This document shows, piece after piece, positions 51,301 through 63,920 of a stretch of DNA of 64,000 nucleotides (position 1 is the stretch's first letter; the number at the start of each line of letters is the position of its first letter). This DNA is from Rhodamnia argentea (lineage: Eukaryota > Streptophyta > Magnoliopsida > Myrtales > Myrtaceae). The translations under genes were made by a program, and so were the position numbers. The stretch is taken from NCBI RefSeq assembly GCF_020921035.1, contig NC_063150.1, positions 31,543,826 to 31,607,825 on the forward strand, given 5' to 3'. The notes below the pieces were generated by a model that was not told the DNA's origin, ran no database searches, and saw only the letters and a program-made list of their open reading frames with translations.

Positions 51301-53761
51301 GGAACAACAAAATCTCATCCTCCAATACCAGATCATCTCTCAGAGGAGGCAAAAGATTTTCTGCTACAGTGTTTGCAGAAGTATGATCATATTCCTTTCC
51401 ACACTTCTTGTTGTCCTTTTCTTTCTTCTTTCAAAATTTAAATCCTAGAGAAACTTTTACATGCAAAGTTCTCTGGCTTTGCATTGAAAGGTAATTTTTG
51501 GGAGTAAATCTGTTACAATATGCTTGAAGAGAGTCTTTCCAGTCCTTTGCTTAATTGTGCAATATGTGTGATTTGATTTCAGGGAACCCCATGCAAGGCG
51601 AACAGCATCTCAGCTGCTGCAGGTAATTATAGTTATTGGTAGCATTTGAGTGGCATACAATAATTTCTTCAATATGTCTGAAGTCTCTTGTCCTTTAATA
51701 GTACTCCTTCCATCTGCAGAACTACACGTTACAGTTCTCATGTCTCTATATAATATGCAGCATCACTTTGTCACGGGAGAACACGAGGATTCTCATTCGG
51801 GTTTTTCTACCCTTGCCATGGTTTGTATACTCGATAATCCAGGGAGGCATGCCCATATCATACACATCGGAAGCTTTTTCCAGCTTAAATAAATTGAATT
51901 CTTTTTTCTATTAATCAGGAGAAGTCTGACATTCCTTCAGCATCTTCTATGGCAAACGGGAAAACCATGTAAGCTCATTCATGGATATGTCCTTCAGTTT
52001 TTTCATTTTGCTGGTTCAGTAGTGGTAATGTTTTCTGATGATGTAGCTTTCACTTTTTGCTAGTCAAATGTCAATGAACTTGGGAGCAGATATTGCTAAC
52101 ATGGATTCTATGAGCTGCTCAACATTCCGTCAACAAAGGTTGACAGCAAATGGTGATTGCTGGGGGGCACATGGAAGCGACGATGATATGTGTCTGATTG
52201 ATGATGAGATTGACTCCATAGGCAAATCTCCTGCTGATATTCACAAGGTAAATTGCTTGACTTCTATGAGTTACCTTTCAACAAAAAGCAAGATGGCTTA
52301 CATGTTGCACATGATCAATGATATTATTTTGGCAGAGCTTGAACCCCATAAGTGAACCTTCTATCGATTGGACGGGCAAATTTGATGTTACTCCAGTACC
52401 TCAGCCGCCAGGAATGGGCATCAACCCTGATCGAACAGTTATTAGTCCCACTGGTCCATCTGGATCTTTGAGTGAGGGGGGAAAAGACTTTTCATTTCCA
52501 TCTGGACCATCAATACTTGAGGAGGACGATGAACTCACAGAGTCCAAAATCACAGCTTTTCTACACGAAAAGGTACAATTGGCAATTAAATGTAAAAATT
52601 GCAATTGAACAGTTGCAGTGTTAAGTCGATTTTTTGACTGTCGGTTGTTACATTCTTGGGGTATTTATAACTCCAGGCCATGGAACTGAAGAAACTGCAA
52701 ACTCCACTTTATGAAGAGTTCTTCAACAGTTTAAATACACCTTGCTCTCCTGCTTTTGGTGAGAGCAAATGTGATGAAAATGCACCAAGTTACTTGAGAT
52801 TACCTCCTAAAAGCAGGTCACCTAGCCGGGCTGCGGCTGGAACTTCAACAACAGCCACAGATGGAGTTGGCTCTGGAAGCCCTGGGAGTAATAATAGCAG
52901 ACGTATATCCAATGTTGGCAATGCCAGCAATCAATCTTCACCGGATGTAGGATTGCCTCAGTCCAATGATTTGAAAGGTCTTGCAAATGGTGGTCTACAG
53001 GACTCAAGTAGCCCAAGGTTGGTTTCACTAGAGTTATCTTCGAAAAAATTCATTTACGTATGTTTATTTGTAAGCTACTCAGCTATAGTCTTAACCTCCC
53101 TAAAACTTTTATCGCTATGTTAGCTTCTCTGAGAGACAAAAGATATGGAAAGAAGAACTTGACCAAGAGCTTAAGACAAAACGAGGTAGATTTTCTTTTC
53201 CCAGTTTAACTCGTGCGGTTCTCTCTTTCCTTTTATGAATTCTTTTGTTTCTTTTCCTGGCAAATACTCGTGCAGTGCAATTTATGTTCCATCAAATATA
53301 ACTTGCATAACGAATTGGTTTCTTTCCCTACATTATGTATGAGAAACATGTGACCAGTATCATGAGTCAGACTGGTGCACTGCATCACAAGTTGACGTCC
53401 ATAATCTTCATGTGCGAAGTAAACAAATTAGCCATTTTTTGGAGAATTAAATGCCTTTTACTTTAACTGATTTTTACCGAAGCAGACAGATTGAATACTG
53501 TCCTAATTGCACCGAAGAAGGTTTGAACTCTCATTCAGGGACTCCTTTTTTGAATAAATACATAGTTGAAATATGGCCAGCAGAAATCGACATTTATCAA
53601 CTACAGCACTTGTGTCACTGGGAAGCTTGGCTAAATTATGTGGTTTGTTTGCAGAGATGATGCGTCAAGCAGGTGTGGGAGCAACTAATACACCATCCCC
53701 AAGAGATCGAACTATTACTCGACAAAGGGAGCGAACAAGGTTTGCATCACCTGGCAAATAA
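48334..53761 (+). CDS. ANP: ANP/NPK1-type MAP kinase kinase kinase
   Basis: Seventeen exons, all in phase: 48334-48645, 49304-49345, 49459-49524, 49636-49746, 49823-49903, 50018-50095, 50192-50274, 51119-51200, 51280-51380, 51583-51622, 51761-51820, 51919-51968, 52064-52247, 52336-52572, 52677-53017, 53124-53185 and 53655-53761, giving 678 aa (NPK1/ANP are about 650-690). The start [15 protein letters not shown] is diagnostic. Kinase domain: P-loop GCGAFGRV (81-88), Lys103 in AVK, catalytic HRDIK (200-204), DFG (220-222), activation segment GTPYWMAPE. The C-terminal half has SRSPSRAA and a [11 protein letters not shown] helix like the NPK1 region that binds NACK kinesins. These MAPKKKs act in the NACK-PQR pathway of phragmoplast expansion at cytokinesis and in oxidative-stress signalling. 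From memory, Arabidopsis ANP1 (At1g09000) sits next to EBM, as it nearly does here. Confidence 0.95.
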
Positions 53762-55368
53762 GTAGCCTCTACACATGTTTTGCGTGTGTCAATGGTTTTG
53801 ATTTTCTGCTCCTGCCCTAGATAGTAGAGGATTGAGTTCCGGTATAAGGTTCTTATCGATATTGCATAGCAAACAGTTTCGGAGAGCACCAAGAATTCAT
53901 GTTGTGGTCACGACTCAGGTAATGCTCTAAAGTGGAGGGGTAGCGGCTGTATAAGCTCGCAAATTATGTATTTTAGAGAGACGATCAGAAATCTGTCGCT
54001 GAATGTTTCTTTCAGAGACAGGATGTGATTGGAGTCTTGGATATACATACCATTTTAGACATGATGTTTGGAAAAGAAATGTCATGCTTTCTTCTTTTTC
54101 TTCTTCTTCTTCCCCCCCTTTTTGTTTCAAAAAGACTCTTTCCTCACTTTGAGTTCAGTGGGGAAGGGCAGGTTAATGAATATATATTGAGTGTGCGTCT
54201 TAGAACATTTATGGCACGTATATGAAGACGTGACTTGTTATAACTCGATCGCTATGGTGATTCAGTTTCTTTAACATGTTGCAAAGACCTTCAAACTCTA
54301 AGCAGGAATCCTCATAAGCCTCGAAAGGCCTAAGTCATATGGAGATTCGATTGTAGGTCCAAACAAACGATCCCCTCCATTCCAACCCATGAACTCAACT
54401 GGCCACAGACAATATCTCTCTCTCCATCGAAGTATGTGATTCTTGGCAGTCCTATTTAGAAAATCTACTCCAAAACAGTGAATTGCGATATCTTCAGAAG
54501 AAGGAATCTACACATTGCCTCAACTTAGTTGATGCTGGGCAACCCACTGAAAAGAATGATCTCTCAAGCAGGAAGTGATCCAGATTCCAACTGATCATTG
54601 AACCTCCAGAGTACCAAATCTAATGAATCGAGAATTCGCTGTGAAATCCTCCAGCATTATGCCCCATTTTCAATATACCAAATCTGAATTGATGAGATTC
54701 TTCACAGATTTATACAAGCTACCTATGATCGCGAAATGGAAGAGGTCCAATGTATTTCTAGTTCCTGGTATCCAAACCATCAACACCTTAAAAGCTGATT
54801 TTTCCATGCATTGGTTCTTCGGAATCAAAGCTCCATCACTGTCATCACCGCAGCTGATTCTAGGACTAGCAGTATCTCAGTAAATTCACCTACAAAATTG
54901 AGAAATTCTTCACAACCACCCTTGAAACTGCATCAGATGGATTCAAACCCACTTCATGTTCGAGAGAGAGTGCCCTTGGTGGATCTGTATCCACTTCAGG
55001 ATACAAGTGAGTGTTACATCAGATCAAACATGGTGGAAACCATCATTCTGCAGAACTGACAGCTCACAATTTCTCATCCGACGATTTATCCATCCATGTG
55101 TATAAGGCGGACTTTCAAACATTCAAATATATCTACATAAAAGCTACCCCAGCAGAAACTATGATAAGACCAAAAAAATGTTTCCACTTAATTTGCTGTC
55201 TGTCATAGATGGTTGAGCAGACTCACGTTACGAAGTTCATCAAGTCACCTCTTCTGATATACTTTGTTCCAGTCCGCATATCTTTCTAACTCAAGTAACA
55301 TTCTAATCCTATTTTCTTTTCATCACAAGACTGAATCCAAATGGTCAGTAACTACACTTGCTTCTGCT
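53762..55368. other. convergent 3' region between MAPKKK and PPR genes
   Basis: Both 3' UTRs and spacer. Short frames (54623-54883, 54811-55059) show no domain. No repeat recognised. Confidence 0.45.
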
Positions 55369-57336
55369 CTAATCTGCGTCCAAGAATAGAGAGCGAATCT
55401 TGTCAGGTGTATATCCTTCATCTGTCATCAAAGGAAACAGCTCCTTTATAACTTCAAAAATGATTTCACTTTGCGTGTGCATCCTGTCCCTAACAACAAA
55501 GCTATGGACTTTCTTCTCAATCTCAATCGAACTAATGCCCGTTTCTTTAGTCACCCCAGCCTCTTTCATTCTTTTTATAGTCCTTGCTCTCTCTTTCCAA
55601 TCACCTTCAGCAGAATATATATTGGCCAGCGAAATGTATGGCGCAGGGGTCTCGGGTGCAGCAGAAATCAGCTGCTCGGCAGCATACCTTCCTATCTCAG
55701 AATCACTATGCATGCTACAAGCACCAAGCAAGGCTTGCCAAACTAGAACACCAGGTTCCGTGGGCATTCCCTCTATGAAACTCTTCGCTTCAGCAAGGCG
55801 ACCAGCCCGTCCCAACATGTCGACAACACAAGCATAGTGCTCTGTCCTTGGACTAATTCCATACTCCCTTTCCATTGAATCTAAAACCTCCATTCCCTCC
55901 TTGACTAAGCCAATATGGCTACAAGCATGAAGCAAAGAGAGAAACGTAACGTCTGTCGGCTTTACACCTTCCATTTTCATTTCTTCGTACAACTGTAGAG
56001 CTCCATAGCCACCTCCGTGACATGCAAAAGCATTAACCATGGAATTCCATGAGATCAAATTTCTTGAAGGCAACCGACTAAAGACTTTGAGTGACTCCAC
56101 GATATCTCCACACTTCGCATACATGTTTATTAATCCATTGCTGACGAAGGGAATATGCGAAAAGCTTCTTTTGATAATCAAAGAGTGAATTTGTTTACCT
56201 AAACCTAGAGAAGTATCGACACCAAAAACCCCAAGAACAGCAGAAACCACATTAGAATCAATCTCCAACCCTTCCTTTACCATTTTCAGAAACATTTGTA
56301 TAGCTTGTTCTTCAAACCCATTTTGTGCAAAACCTACAAGTATTACAGTCATAGAAACCTCATCTATAGTCTCTGCAGACTCGAATAAATCCAGTGCATC
56401 TTCTAGACTTCCACATTTTGCATACATATCCATCAGTGCACTCTCTACCAATAAATCTGACTGAATACCCAATTTCCAGGTGATGCTGTGCAACTGGCGC
56501 CCCACGTTTATTGCTTGTAGACCTGAACACGACATGATGGAGCTCAAGTATGTGAGAGTATTCGGATTGAGTGATCCGCTACGCATACTCATAAATAACT
56601 TTAAACTATCCTCAAAAAACTCATTCTGTTGAAGGCCAAAGATAACAGCCGTCCAACTAATTACATTCCTCTCGAACATTTCATTAAAAACCTGCAATCC
56701 CCAATCAATGCCACCACATTTGAAATACGATGTGATCAGAGCATTCCCAATCGTAACTTCCCTTTGAAATCCACCCCTGAAGACTATGCCATGCACCAAC
56801 TCAACTACACGAGAAAGCTCACGGGTATCACAACCAGACAGAATCGTCGTTACCGTGGCTTTATCCACACCCTGAACACCCCCTTCCCACATTCTTTTGA
56901 ACGTCCTACAGCACATCTCAAACTCCCCATTCCTCAAGAACCCAAATAGCGCAGTGTTCCAGGAAATAGTGTCTTTCGCGGGCATTTCATCAAACAGCTT
57001 AACGACATCCAGCATGTCTCCGCACTTCGCGTACATCGAGAGCAGAGAGTTCCAAACAACAAGACCATTTCGAAAGAGGTCCTCATTTCCTAGGTCGTGT
57101 AGTTCAGGGTTCTTGATAATGGATGCGTGAAGAGAAGAGCCCAGAAGGAAACGCCCTTCTCTGCCGCAAGTGGACAGAAGGCGGCTCACGTGTACGTTGT
57201 CGAGAACAAAAGTAGAAGCTTGCGATGAAGCGTCTGGAAAGGTCTGAGCTCGGAGCGGAGGAGCGAGAGAAGACCGAGGAGAGACATGGGAGCTCAGTCT
57301 CCGAAAGACCCACTTCGAATTCATCCATAAAATCAA
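55369..57336 (-). CDS. PLS-class pentatricopeptide repeat protein with E/E+ tail
   Basis: Intronless frame of 655 aa, as usual for plant PPR genes. The N-terminus (MILWMNSKWVFRRLSSHVSPRSSLAPPLRAQ when read in two parts) is basic and Ser-rich, like an organelle targeting signal; a second start at MNSKWVF is possible. From about residue 90 there are repeated P, L and S motifs with the standard phrases VWNSLLSMYAKCGDM, DTISWNTALFGFLRNG, NVISWTAVIFGLQQN, ESALMDMYAKCGSLEDA, NGLINMYAKCGDIVES and LISWNSMVNAFACHG. The C-terminus is an E/E+ domain (YACVVDMLGRAGRLAEA, VWQALLGACSMHSD, SLANIYSAEGDWKERA, GISSIEIEKKVHSF) without a DYW deaminase. Such proteins bind organelle RNA and usually specify C-to-U editing sites, with a partner supplying the deaminase. 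Similar to At3g05340 from memory; RNA target unknown. Confidence 0.95.
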   Translation of the reverse strand: MILWMNSKWVFRRLSSHVSPRSSLAPPLRAQTFPDASSQASTFVLDNVHVSRLLSTCGREGRFLLGSSLHASIIKNPELHDLGNEDLFRNGLVVWNSLLSMYAKCGDMLDVVKLFDEMPAKDTISWNTALFGFLRNGEFEMCCRTFKRMWEGGVQGVDKATVTTILSGCDTRELSRVVELVHGIVFRGGFQREVTIGNALITSYFKCGGIDWGLQVFNEMFERNVISWTAVIFGLQQNEFFEDSLKLFMSMRSGSLNPNTLTYLSSIMSCSGLQAINVGRQLHSITWKLGIQSDLLVESALMDMYAKCGSLEDALDLFESAETIDEVSMTVILVGFAQNGFEEQAIQMFLKMVKEGLEIDSNVVSAVLGVFGVDTSLGLGKQIHSLIIKRSFSHIPFVSNGLINMYAKCGDIVESLKVFSRLPSRNLISWNSMVNAFACHGGGYGALQLYEEMKMEGVKPTDVTFLSLLHACSHIGLVKEGMEVLDSMEREYGISPRTEHYACVVDMLGRAGRLAEAKSFIEGMPTEPGVLVWQALLGACSMHSDSEIGRYAAEQLISAAPETPAPYISLANIYSAEGDWKERARTIKRMKEAGVTKETGISSIEIEKKVHSFVVRDRMHTQSEIIFEVIKELFPLMTDEGYTPDKIRSLFLDAD

Positions 57337-58984
57337 AGTCGCAGAAACACAGTGACGGCGATTACCACAGAGAAGGCGAGGTTCTTTCCTTAGGCTAGTC
57401 TATCAAGCTTCGCAAACTGCGATTGTAGACTACAGAACTTTGACCTCCTCGGCGCTTTTCTGCCGAGAGGTGGAGCCGGGCGGGCTTGTGACGGCGGAAA
57501 AGCGAGTGCAATTCACGAGTCATGACTAATTGACTATGGCCATGCCCTACTTAAGTTCAGATATGCATGTAGGTAATGAAAGTATTAAAGCTTATCATTT
57601 TTTATATCGACAAATTGACAAATTTAAATTATATATCAAAATGACATCGTTCCAGCTACATTAGCGCTACATAAAATAAAGAAAATAATAGAAAAAATCA
57701 CATTAATATTTTTCGTTAGCCAAATTGAACGGAATTAATGAAAAGACTCGACTATACCAATTTGATAAGTTTTAGCGCTTTATATTTTTTGCAAGTTTAT
57801 GCCTCGATTGCACTTTCGCACGGAATTTTAAGACTTCTATCCCTTGAAACTTTACAAACTACTCAATTCAATTTAAAATGAAAGATAGTTATCACATGTC
57901 ATCTTTTGACCATTCTATCGAGAGTCAACGGAGCCGAGGAAGCTTAATTTTGACTCGCTTTAATGTTGTTTGTTCACGCCTTTCTATCCCTTCCAGTCAG
58001 AGCAAGAGACAAATGGGTTTTGTACTTGACAACAGAAAACCAAATGCGCAAATGCAGCTAGCCTGTGCATAATTGCATTTGCACAAGGGATGCAACATGA
58101 TATTAGGCAGACTTTTGTGTGCTTGTATGCAATTCACCGAAGCAGGGGCAAGAAAGCAAAAGCAGCCATATCGAAGCTATACTTCTAAATATTCAGAGGA
58201 CATTATGTCTATCAGATTTCCCTCGTTAATTTCTGGAGGAATTATGGCCACTACAGGAACTCGCAACACTTGCGGTTGGAAGTCATGAACAAGCTACTTT
58301 TTCCGACAGAAGCATAATTAGGTAGACCCATAGCATGAATTGAAATGTATGGATCAGAATTCTCAATCAAATTCCATTTTGCTGATCAACAGGTATATCC
58401 TGGTTTGAAGTGGGCCATCAAGAGATTCATTAAGATAAACATCAGGATGGCACCATCCAACTTAAGACTTATATTATCAGGGGAACGTAGGTATCTTCGG
58501 GGCTTTTGAGAAGGGGAAGGATATCCACTTGTCATTTCTAAAAAGGGGCGAAACATCCGGGAATAAGAAAAGTAAAAAGGTTGTTTTCCTCCCTGTCTAT
58601 TCTCTCACAGATCACTATACAGACAATTAAGATTCCTGTAACGAGTGTAGCACGGAGAAAGCACACATGCTCACAAATACATTTGCTTCGACAATTGACA
58701 CTGTTAAGGATTCAAGACAGACTGATATTGTTAGAGCATCCAGCGGCATCCCACAAGATACTCCAGAGTGTGCGAAGAGGCAAAAGTGCTGAGACTCCTG
58801 CCCAGTGATGCTTTCTTACTTCCGGCCGGATGGTGAGAGACTGCTGATAAAGATGTAACCAAAGGAACTGATACACAAAATAAACACAGCCAGGACAAGG
58901 ATTTAAGGGCAGTTATATCGATCTGAAGAGCACGTTCCCTCCACAGAATTGTAATATCAGACAGGACTTTGACCATTTCTCACC
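57337..58984. other. intergenic, no gene recognised
   Basis: PPR promoter (near 57337-57540) and the 3' flank of the mannosidase gene. 57560-57860 is AT-rich. Short frames at 57878-58288 have no domain. Confidence 0.45.
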
Positions 58985-61900
58985 TCAGTGGACAGTATGC
59001 CCACCATGGTAATTCCAGCCATTCAGCGTGACTCGAGGAGTAACGCCAGTTGGAACTTCGAAAGAGACATTGATGGTCATAATTTCGCCCGGTACTAAAG
59101 AGAAGTAATTATCCGAGTAATGAACAGGAAGGATTCTTGTGTCTTCTCCTTCCTTGCGGTCTGCCTTCATAGCATGAACAGAGAAATGAAGGAAGAAAGC
59201 AACTCCAACTTCGGTTCCATTGATAATCGTGACGCTTGGACTATTAGCCTCCTTCGAAAAGCATTTGCCCGCTCTCTGAAGTAAACCGGATCGGCATTTT
59301 ACCTCCTTAGCAGCTTGGTCAGAATCGAAAGAGGCCAAGTCAATGTCTCCCCCACTATGCCTTGTACTGAAAACATTCCGGTACGTTAAATTTTGATAGT
59401 CTGGCTTTTTAGATGTGTTTTGCACATGCATGTCAATTTCGTATGTGGAACCTCTGACATAAGCCCTAGATGTGATCCTGAGAGGTACTTTCTTCTTCCT
59501 GTATGCTTCCAACAGCTTGTAGTTACCACCAGACACATGTAACCAGTAAAAGTTCCTAGATATGATACCAAAATCGGACATGTGGTAGAGTTTAAGAAGA
59601 AGGAAGTAGACAGGCTTCGGACTTTGCGATTTGGGATATTTCATCTCAACAATGGAAACAGTCTTTTTGGGTGGCACTGAAAGTTTGTCAAAAACCTTGT
59701 AGTATGGACATGCTCCCTCCAAATCCCAGACTGAGGCTTCTATTGCTACGCCAGAGAGCGCATCTGATGTGGTATTAACAACCTGTAGAACCAGACCGGA
59801 AAAGGCTATTATCAAGTTCTACTATTTCACAGGAAAAATTATGAGTTCATATTTAGGCTATACTGAAGAATGTGTGACTGCATAACTTAATAGCGTTGCT
59901 CCCCAACAAAGATGTGCATCGAGTCTATTGAAAGAATAATAATGCTCTGAGCTCTTACTGGGATTCTATGGCAAGATGTACCTCAATAGAATAGGTGGCT
60001 AGATTAAGTTGAACATGGATCGGCTCTGCAGCTGAACGGCAGCCGTAGAACCCTGCCGTTTGATCAAGTAGGTGATCATAAAATTGACCTCTAAGACCAG
60101 TCCAAGGATTCTGTGTCTTCCATATGAGAACCCCCGTGAATTTTCTCCACATATAAGAAGTCCAGCCTTCCAATAAAGCTCTATACTGTATGTAGTTTAC
60201 GAGCTGAGCCTGATGAGTCAAAAAAATAATATGTACTCAATGGTTGAACAGAAGAAACAGACTAATGGCAACACCCTTCATTGAGTCTTACCTTCAAACA
60301 GAAGTCATCAAGATCCTTGGGGGTACCATAGAGTTCGATTTGATCATGAACCTTGTCTGGTTTTGAGTATGGTATGTACTTATGGTATTCCCATATAGGA
60401 TTTGGAACTTCTTCTGTGTAACCATTTGAAAGTTTCTTGAAGATTGGAATTTGCCATCCTTCTGGAGGCATTGTTGCTCTGATGGTAGCTGCAACAGGCA
60501 TACCCACAGAACCCACTTCTGGATTGAATCCATAACTGTAGAAGTCATCCTTAAAGAAGCTTTCAGGATACTGGATCTCGTAAGGGCCATCGGTCCAACC
60601 ACCTTTGCTGTCAGCAAACCCATCCCACATGGACCCTTGAACATAGATGCGTGTTCCATCGAGATAGAGGCTGGGATCTTTCTCCTCTTTATTCAAATCT
60701 TCTAAAGTTTTGTCATCTTCACCCACCTTTTCAAAATAGGGATGAAGTTTGAGGTAATTCTTTAGAGCAGTGTTGAGGTCATCTGGTGGAACTTGTTCGT
60801 TTCCACCTACCCAAAGAGCCAGACTTGCATGATTCCTTATAAGCTTGACAGTGTCTTTTGCACACAGAAGAAATAGGTCATGATCCAGCGGGCCATCTGG
60901 ATTGGATACCGGGTCTCCACGTCCATCAACGTCACCAGTAATCCAAAATTCTTGCCAGACCTACAAAAGCTTTATAAGCGATTGGATAGCAGGACAAATT
61001 GATTTTGCTAACATACAGACAAAAATGACACCAAGCATCTGAAAAGAAGGTTGGCCGAGTTGTGTTCAAAACTTGACAATAAACCGTACAAGTTATGTAG
61101 AGGTCATTTACAAACTCTTAACATGTCATCATGAAGCAGGTGACTGAGTATTTATTCTGCAGCAACTTCTGTGAGTCAACAAATACTTTAGTATAAAAAA
61201 GGTTCCGTACATCCGGCACACATATTATTCTGTGTCCTATCCATGTTCTACCCGACTTCATCATCCAACATAGTATACAATGTCCCAAACAAGCTCCTAC
61301 GACAGTGCCATCTCAACAGAGAGAGAGAGAGAGAGAGAGTTACCAGAAGACCATACATATCACAATAATGGTAAAATTCCGGCCTTTCCGATAATCCGCC
61401 AGCCCAACAGCGGATCATGTTGAAATTCATATCAGCATGGAATTTGATATCGGTCCTGTAGCGTTTCTCTGAAAGTCGCAGTAATCCGTCTGATAAAATC
61501 CAATTACCCCCACGAATAAAGATGGGCTGCCCATTAACCTTGAACAACCTAAAGGCACAAGTACATCGACAATAAAAAATGCAATTCAAATTTCTAATTC
61601 TCCGTAAATTATGAATTACCTCACCTTCCACCAGTTGCACTATCAATATGGCTCTCAATTTTGCGGAATCCAAATAGATGTCTCCACAAATCAGACTCTC
61701 CAAATCCTTTCACTTCAATGCTGACAGCAACATGGTAAAGGGACTGCTTTCCCATGCCATTTGGCCACCATAGATTCGGCTTATAGAAAAATAGCTGCCG
61801 GTTGATACCAAGAATCAATTAATTAGGATCATCTTGATTTTTTCTATATCCAACTTTCCACTTCAACTTTTCTGTAGATATTAAATAATATTGGCCAAAC

Positions 61901-63920
61901 TCATCAATGCTAGGATATAGAAGAAGTAAAATCAGGAAGTCTTTTCCTGGGTGATTTTTCTTCTTCAAAAGAAAGAACAGTTATTCTGAAGACATTTTCT
62001 CTTTGACACTTGAGATACATCAATATTACTGACCTCCGTAAATGTATGTTTACTCCGAGCTCCAGGCAAAATTGACAGATGTTCAGTCCGAAGATGCTCT
62101 ATTGAAGTGGTATTGCCCTCAAGTTCTGCAGTCACTTCGATGCTCAAAGAGCATTCAGCAACCCATGTACTTCTATTTTCCAACTCAGTCGTACAATGCA
62201 AGTATACTCTCTTATAGTTGTCGAAAAATGATGACACCAAGTGGGGATCAATTAACTTTACAGGCTGAACCAATTATGACATATCAGATTGGAAATAAAA
62301 GAAAACACAAACTATAGTCATCTTGAATTAACTGATAAATGAAAAATTGCAGAACACGGTTTTACCCCAACAGCACTATTCAAAAGCGACTGTGACTTGC
62401 ATGCTAATTAATAGTTCCAGACAATTAACAGACAGAAAAGTTCTCCAGAAGCAGAGACAAAAGCTTAAGCCATAATATGGCAGCAGCGTTTTATCATGAT
62501 CACCATTAGAGCCCCAGGTTATTGAACAAGGGTTGTCCTATTTTATTAGAATGTTCAACCAAGCTACAAATCAACTGGCGCATCAACCCCAGGGACTGAA
62601 ACCATTCAATTGCAGGACTTATACAAACAAAAAACAGTGACTGTGCACTCACCCCAGTGACGGTAACTGATACTTCATCCCATATGCCAGTATTACGATC
62701 CCTATATGAACATAGATGCTAATCAATCAGAAAGTAAGCATGTAGTATGATGTCTTCTAAATGGTTTTACAACAAATAAACAGATAAGCGAAAAATTACA
62801 GAAATTCAACCACATTCCACGAAATAAGACAACTGCATCAGCAAATGGCAGTTACGATTTTGCCAATTAAACATAAAAAGCCAAAGAAATCCATAGATGA
62901 CACATATATTATAAAAGTATGGCGCAGCAACAAAACATCACATCTTGCTAGGAGCCGTCCCGTCCCCATCCTATCTCCACCTTTATCCTAGGATCGATAG
63001 ATGCATTTGCTACTCCAGCTTCTCACCCAACATAATCCGAACTGCTAGTATTATGATTTATTGAGATTATCTAATCACAAATGCTTTAGTTTAAAAATAC
63101 CAATATAATGGGCAAAAATAGGAGCATACACAATATGAACTTCAAAAGTAGTTTAACTAATCCTTGCAACGATCCACTCTTTCCCATCTAACGAAGCTTA
63201 TTAGCTTGTCCCTTCAAATCTCATGAATAAAAAAAAGTCAGTTTCTGAAGGACCAATGTGTGTGGAAGCTGCAAGATTTTGTGGGACCACCGCCAACTGT
63301 TCTAAAAGTTTAAGTTGTGAGGTTGTTGAACAGTTAGCGATCTAATATTTACATATTTTAACATTCCCCCTCGCGCTTAGCCTGGTCTTTTTGCCTAGTA
63401 CTAAGCATGAAAATATTTAATTGGGGAGACAAATAGGGAAAGTTGTTAGATGAAGGCGTGGTTTAATATTTACATATTCTAACACTCCCCCTCACGCTTA
63501 GTCTGGTTTTTTTGTCTAGTACTAAGCGTCAAAATATTTAATTGGGGAGACAAATAGGGGCTTGAAAAGATTTGAACTCGGGACCATCCGTTACGATACC
63601 ATATGAGATTCCAACTGTTCTAAAAACTTAAGCTATCGGATGAAGGCGCAGTTTAATATTTATTTATTCTAACAGAAGCTGAAGAAGCACATGTACGAAT
63701 TACAACGGCTAAGCAATTTATGGAGAATAAAGCTGCTCAAAATCTGCTTTCGACTTCAGAAGCATTCAAATAGAAGCTAAATTACTAGAAGATAGCAACA
63801 TTGCTCAGTCAAAAAAAGCAGAACTTATCATGTATTACTTCTCCAATGACGAGTTGATTACCTTATAGGAGCAATCCAGTCCCAACCCTCAACATATTGT
63901 GTTGCGACATCCTTTCCGAT
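58985..63920 (-). CDS. EBM: mannosylglycoprotein endo-beta-mannosidase (GH2), C-terminal ~800 residues
   Basis: Eight exons, minus strand, all in phase: 63920-63862, 62701-62653, 62264-62034, 61794-61625, 61548-61344, 60960-60292, 60209-59982 and 59782-58985. They encode about 802 aa; roughly the first 140 residues of the usual ~944 lie beyond the window. Order: jelly-roll end ([29 protein letters not shown]), Ig-like domain ([16 protein letters not shown]), then the GH2 barrel with [27 protein letters not shown] and [18 protein letters not shown] carries the likely acid/base Glu after Asn, and [11 protein letters not shown] the likely nucleophile Glu. C-terminal beta domains end [14 protein letters not shown] cleaves the Man-beta-1,4-GlcNAc bond in the core of plant N-glycans, a step in glycan turnover. 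No break seen in the visible part. Confidence 0.94.
61318..61339. repeat. (AG)n microsatellite at an EBM exon-intron junction
   Basis: The tract ends about five bases from the donor of exon 61548-61344, so it lies at the very start of that intron on the coding strand. Confidence 0.8.
63270..63674 (-). mobile_element. TRIM-like miniature LTR retroelement with three terminal repeats, in an EBM intron
   Basis: Read on the minus strand, the unit TGTTAGAATA...AATATTAAAC...GAACAGTTGG occurs at 63674-63604, is partly present at 63484-63442, and recurs at 63363-63270, which ends TTGCA. A primer-site-like TGGTATCGTAACGG follows the first repeat, and a polypurine tract (GTGAGGGGGAGTG) stands directly before the second; a similar GAGGGGGAATG stands before the third. 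The pentamer GAAGC flanks the array (63265-63269 and 63675-63679), a clean target duplication. The whole array is about 0.4 kb with no coding capacity, matching TRIM/SMART-type elements, here in a tandem form sharing the middle repeat. It looks old and decayed. Confidence 0.72.

Noticed and set aside
55400-55837. 145-codon plus-strand frame
   Set aside because: Antisense shadow of the PPR gene.
63560-63610. tRNA-like sequence (B-box-like GAGTTCAAATC)
   Set aside because: Forms no cloverleaf and lies inside the miniature LTR element next to its primer-site-like sequence.
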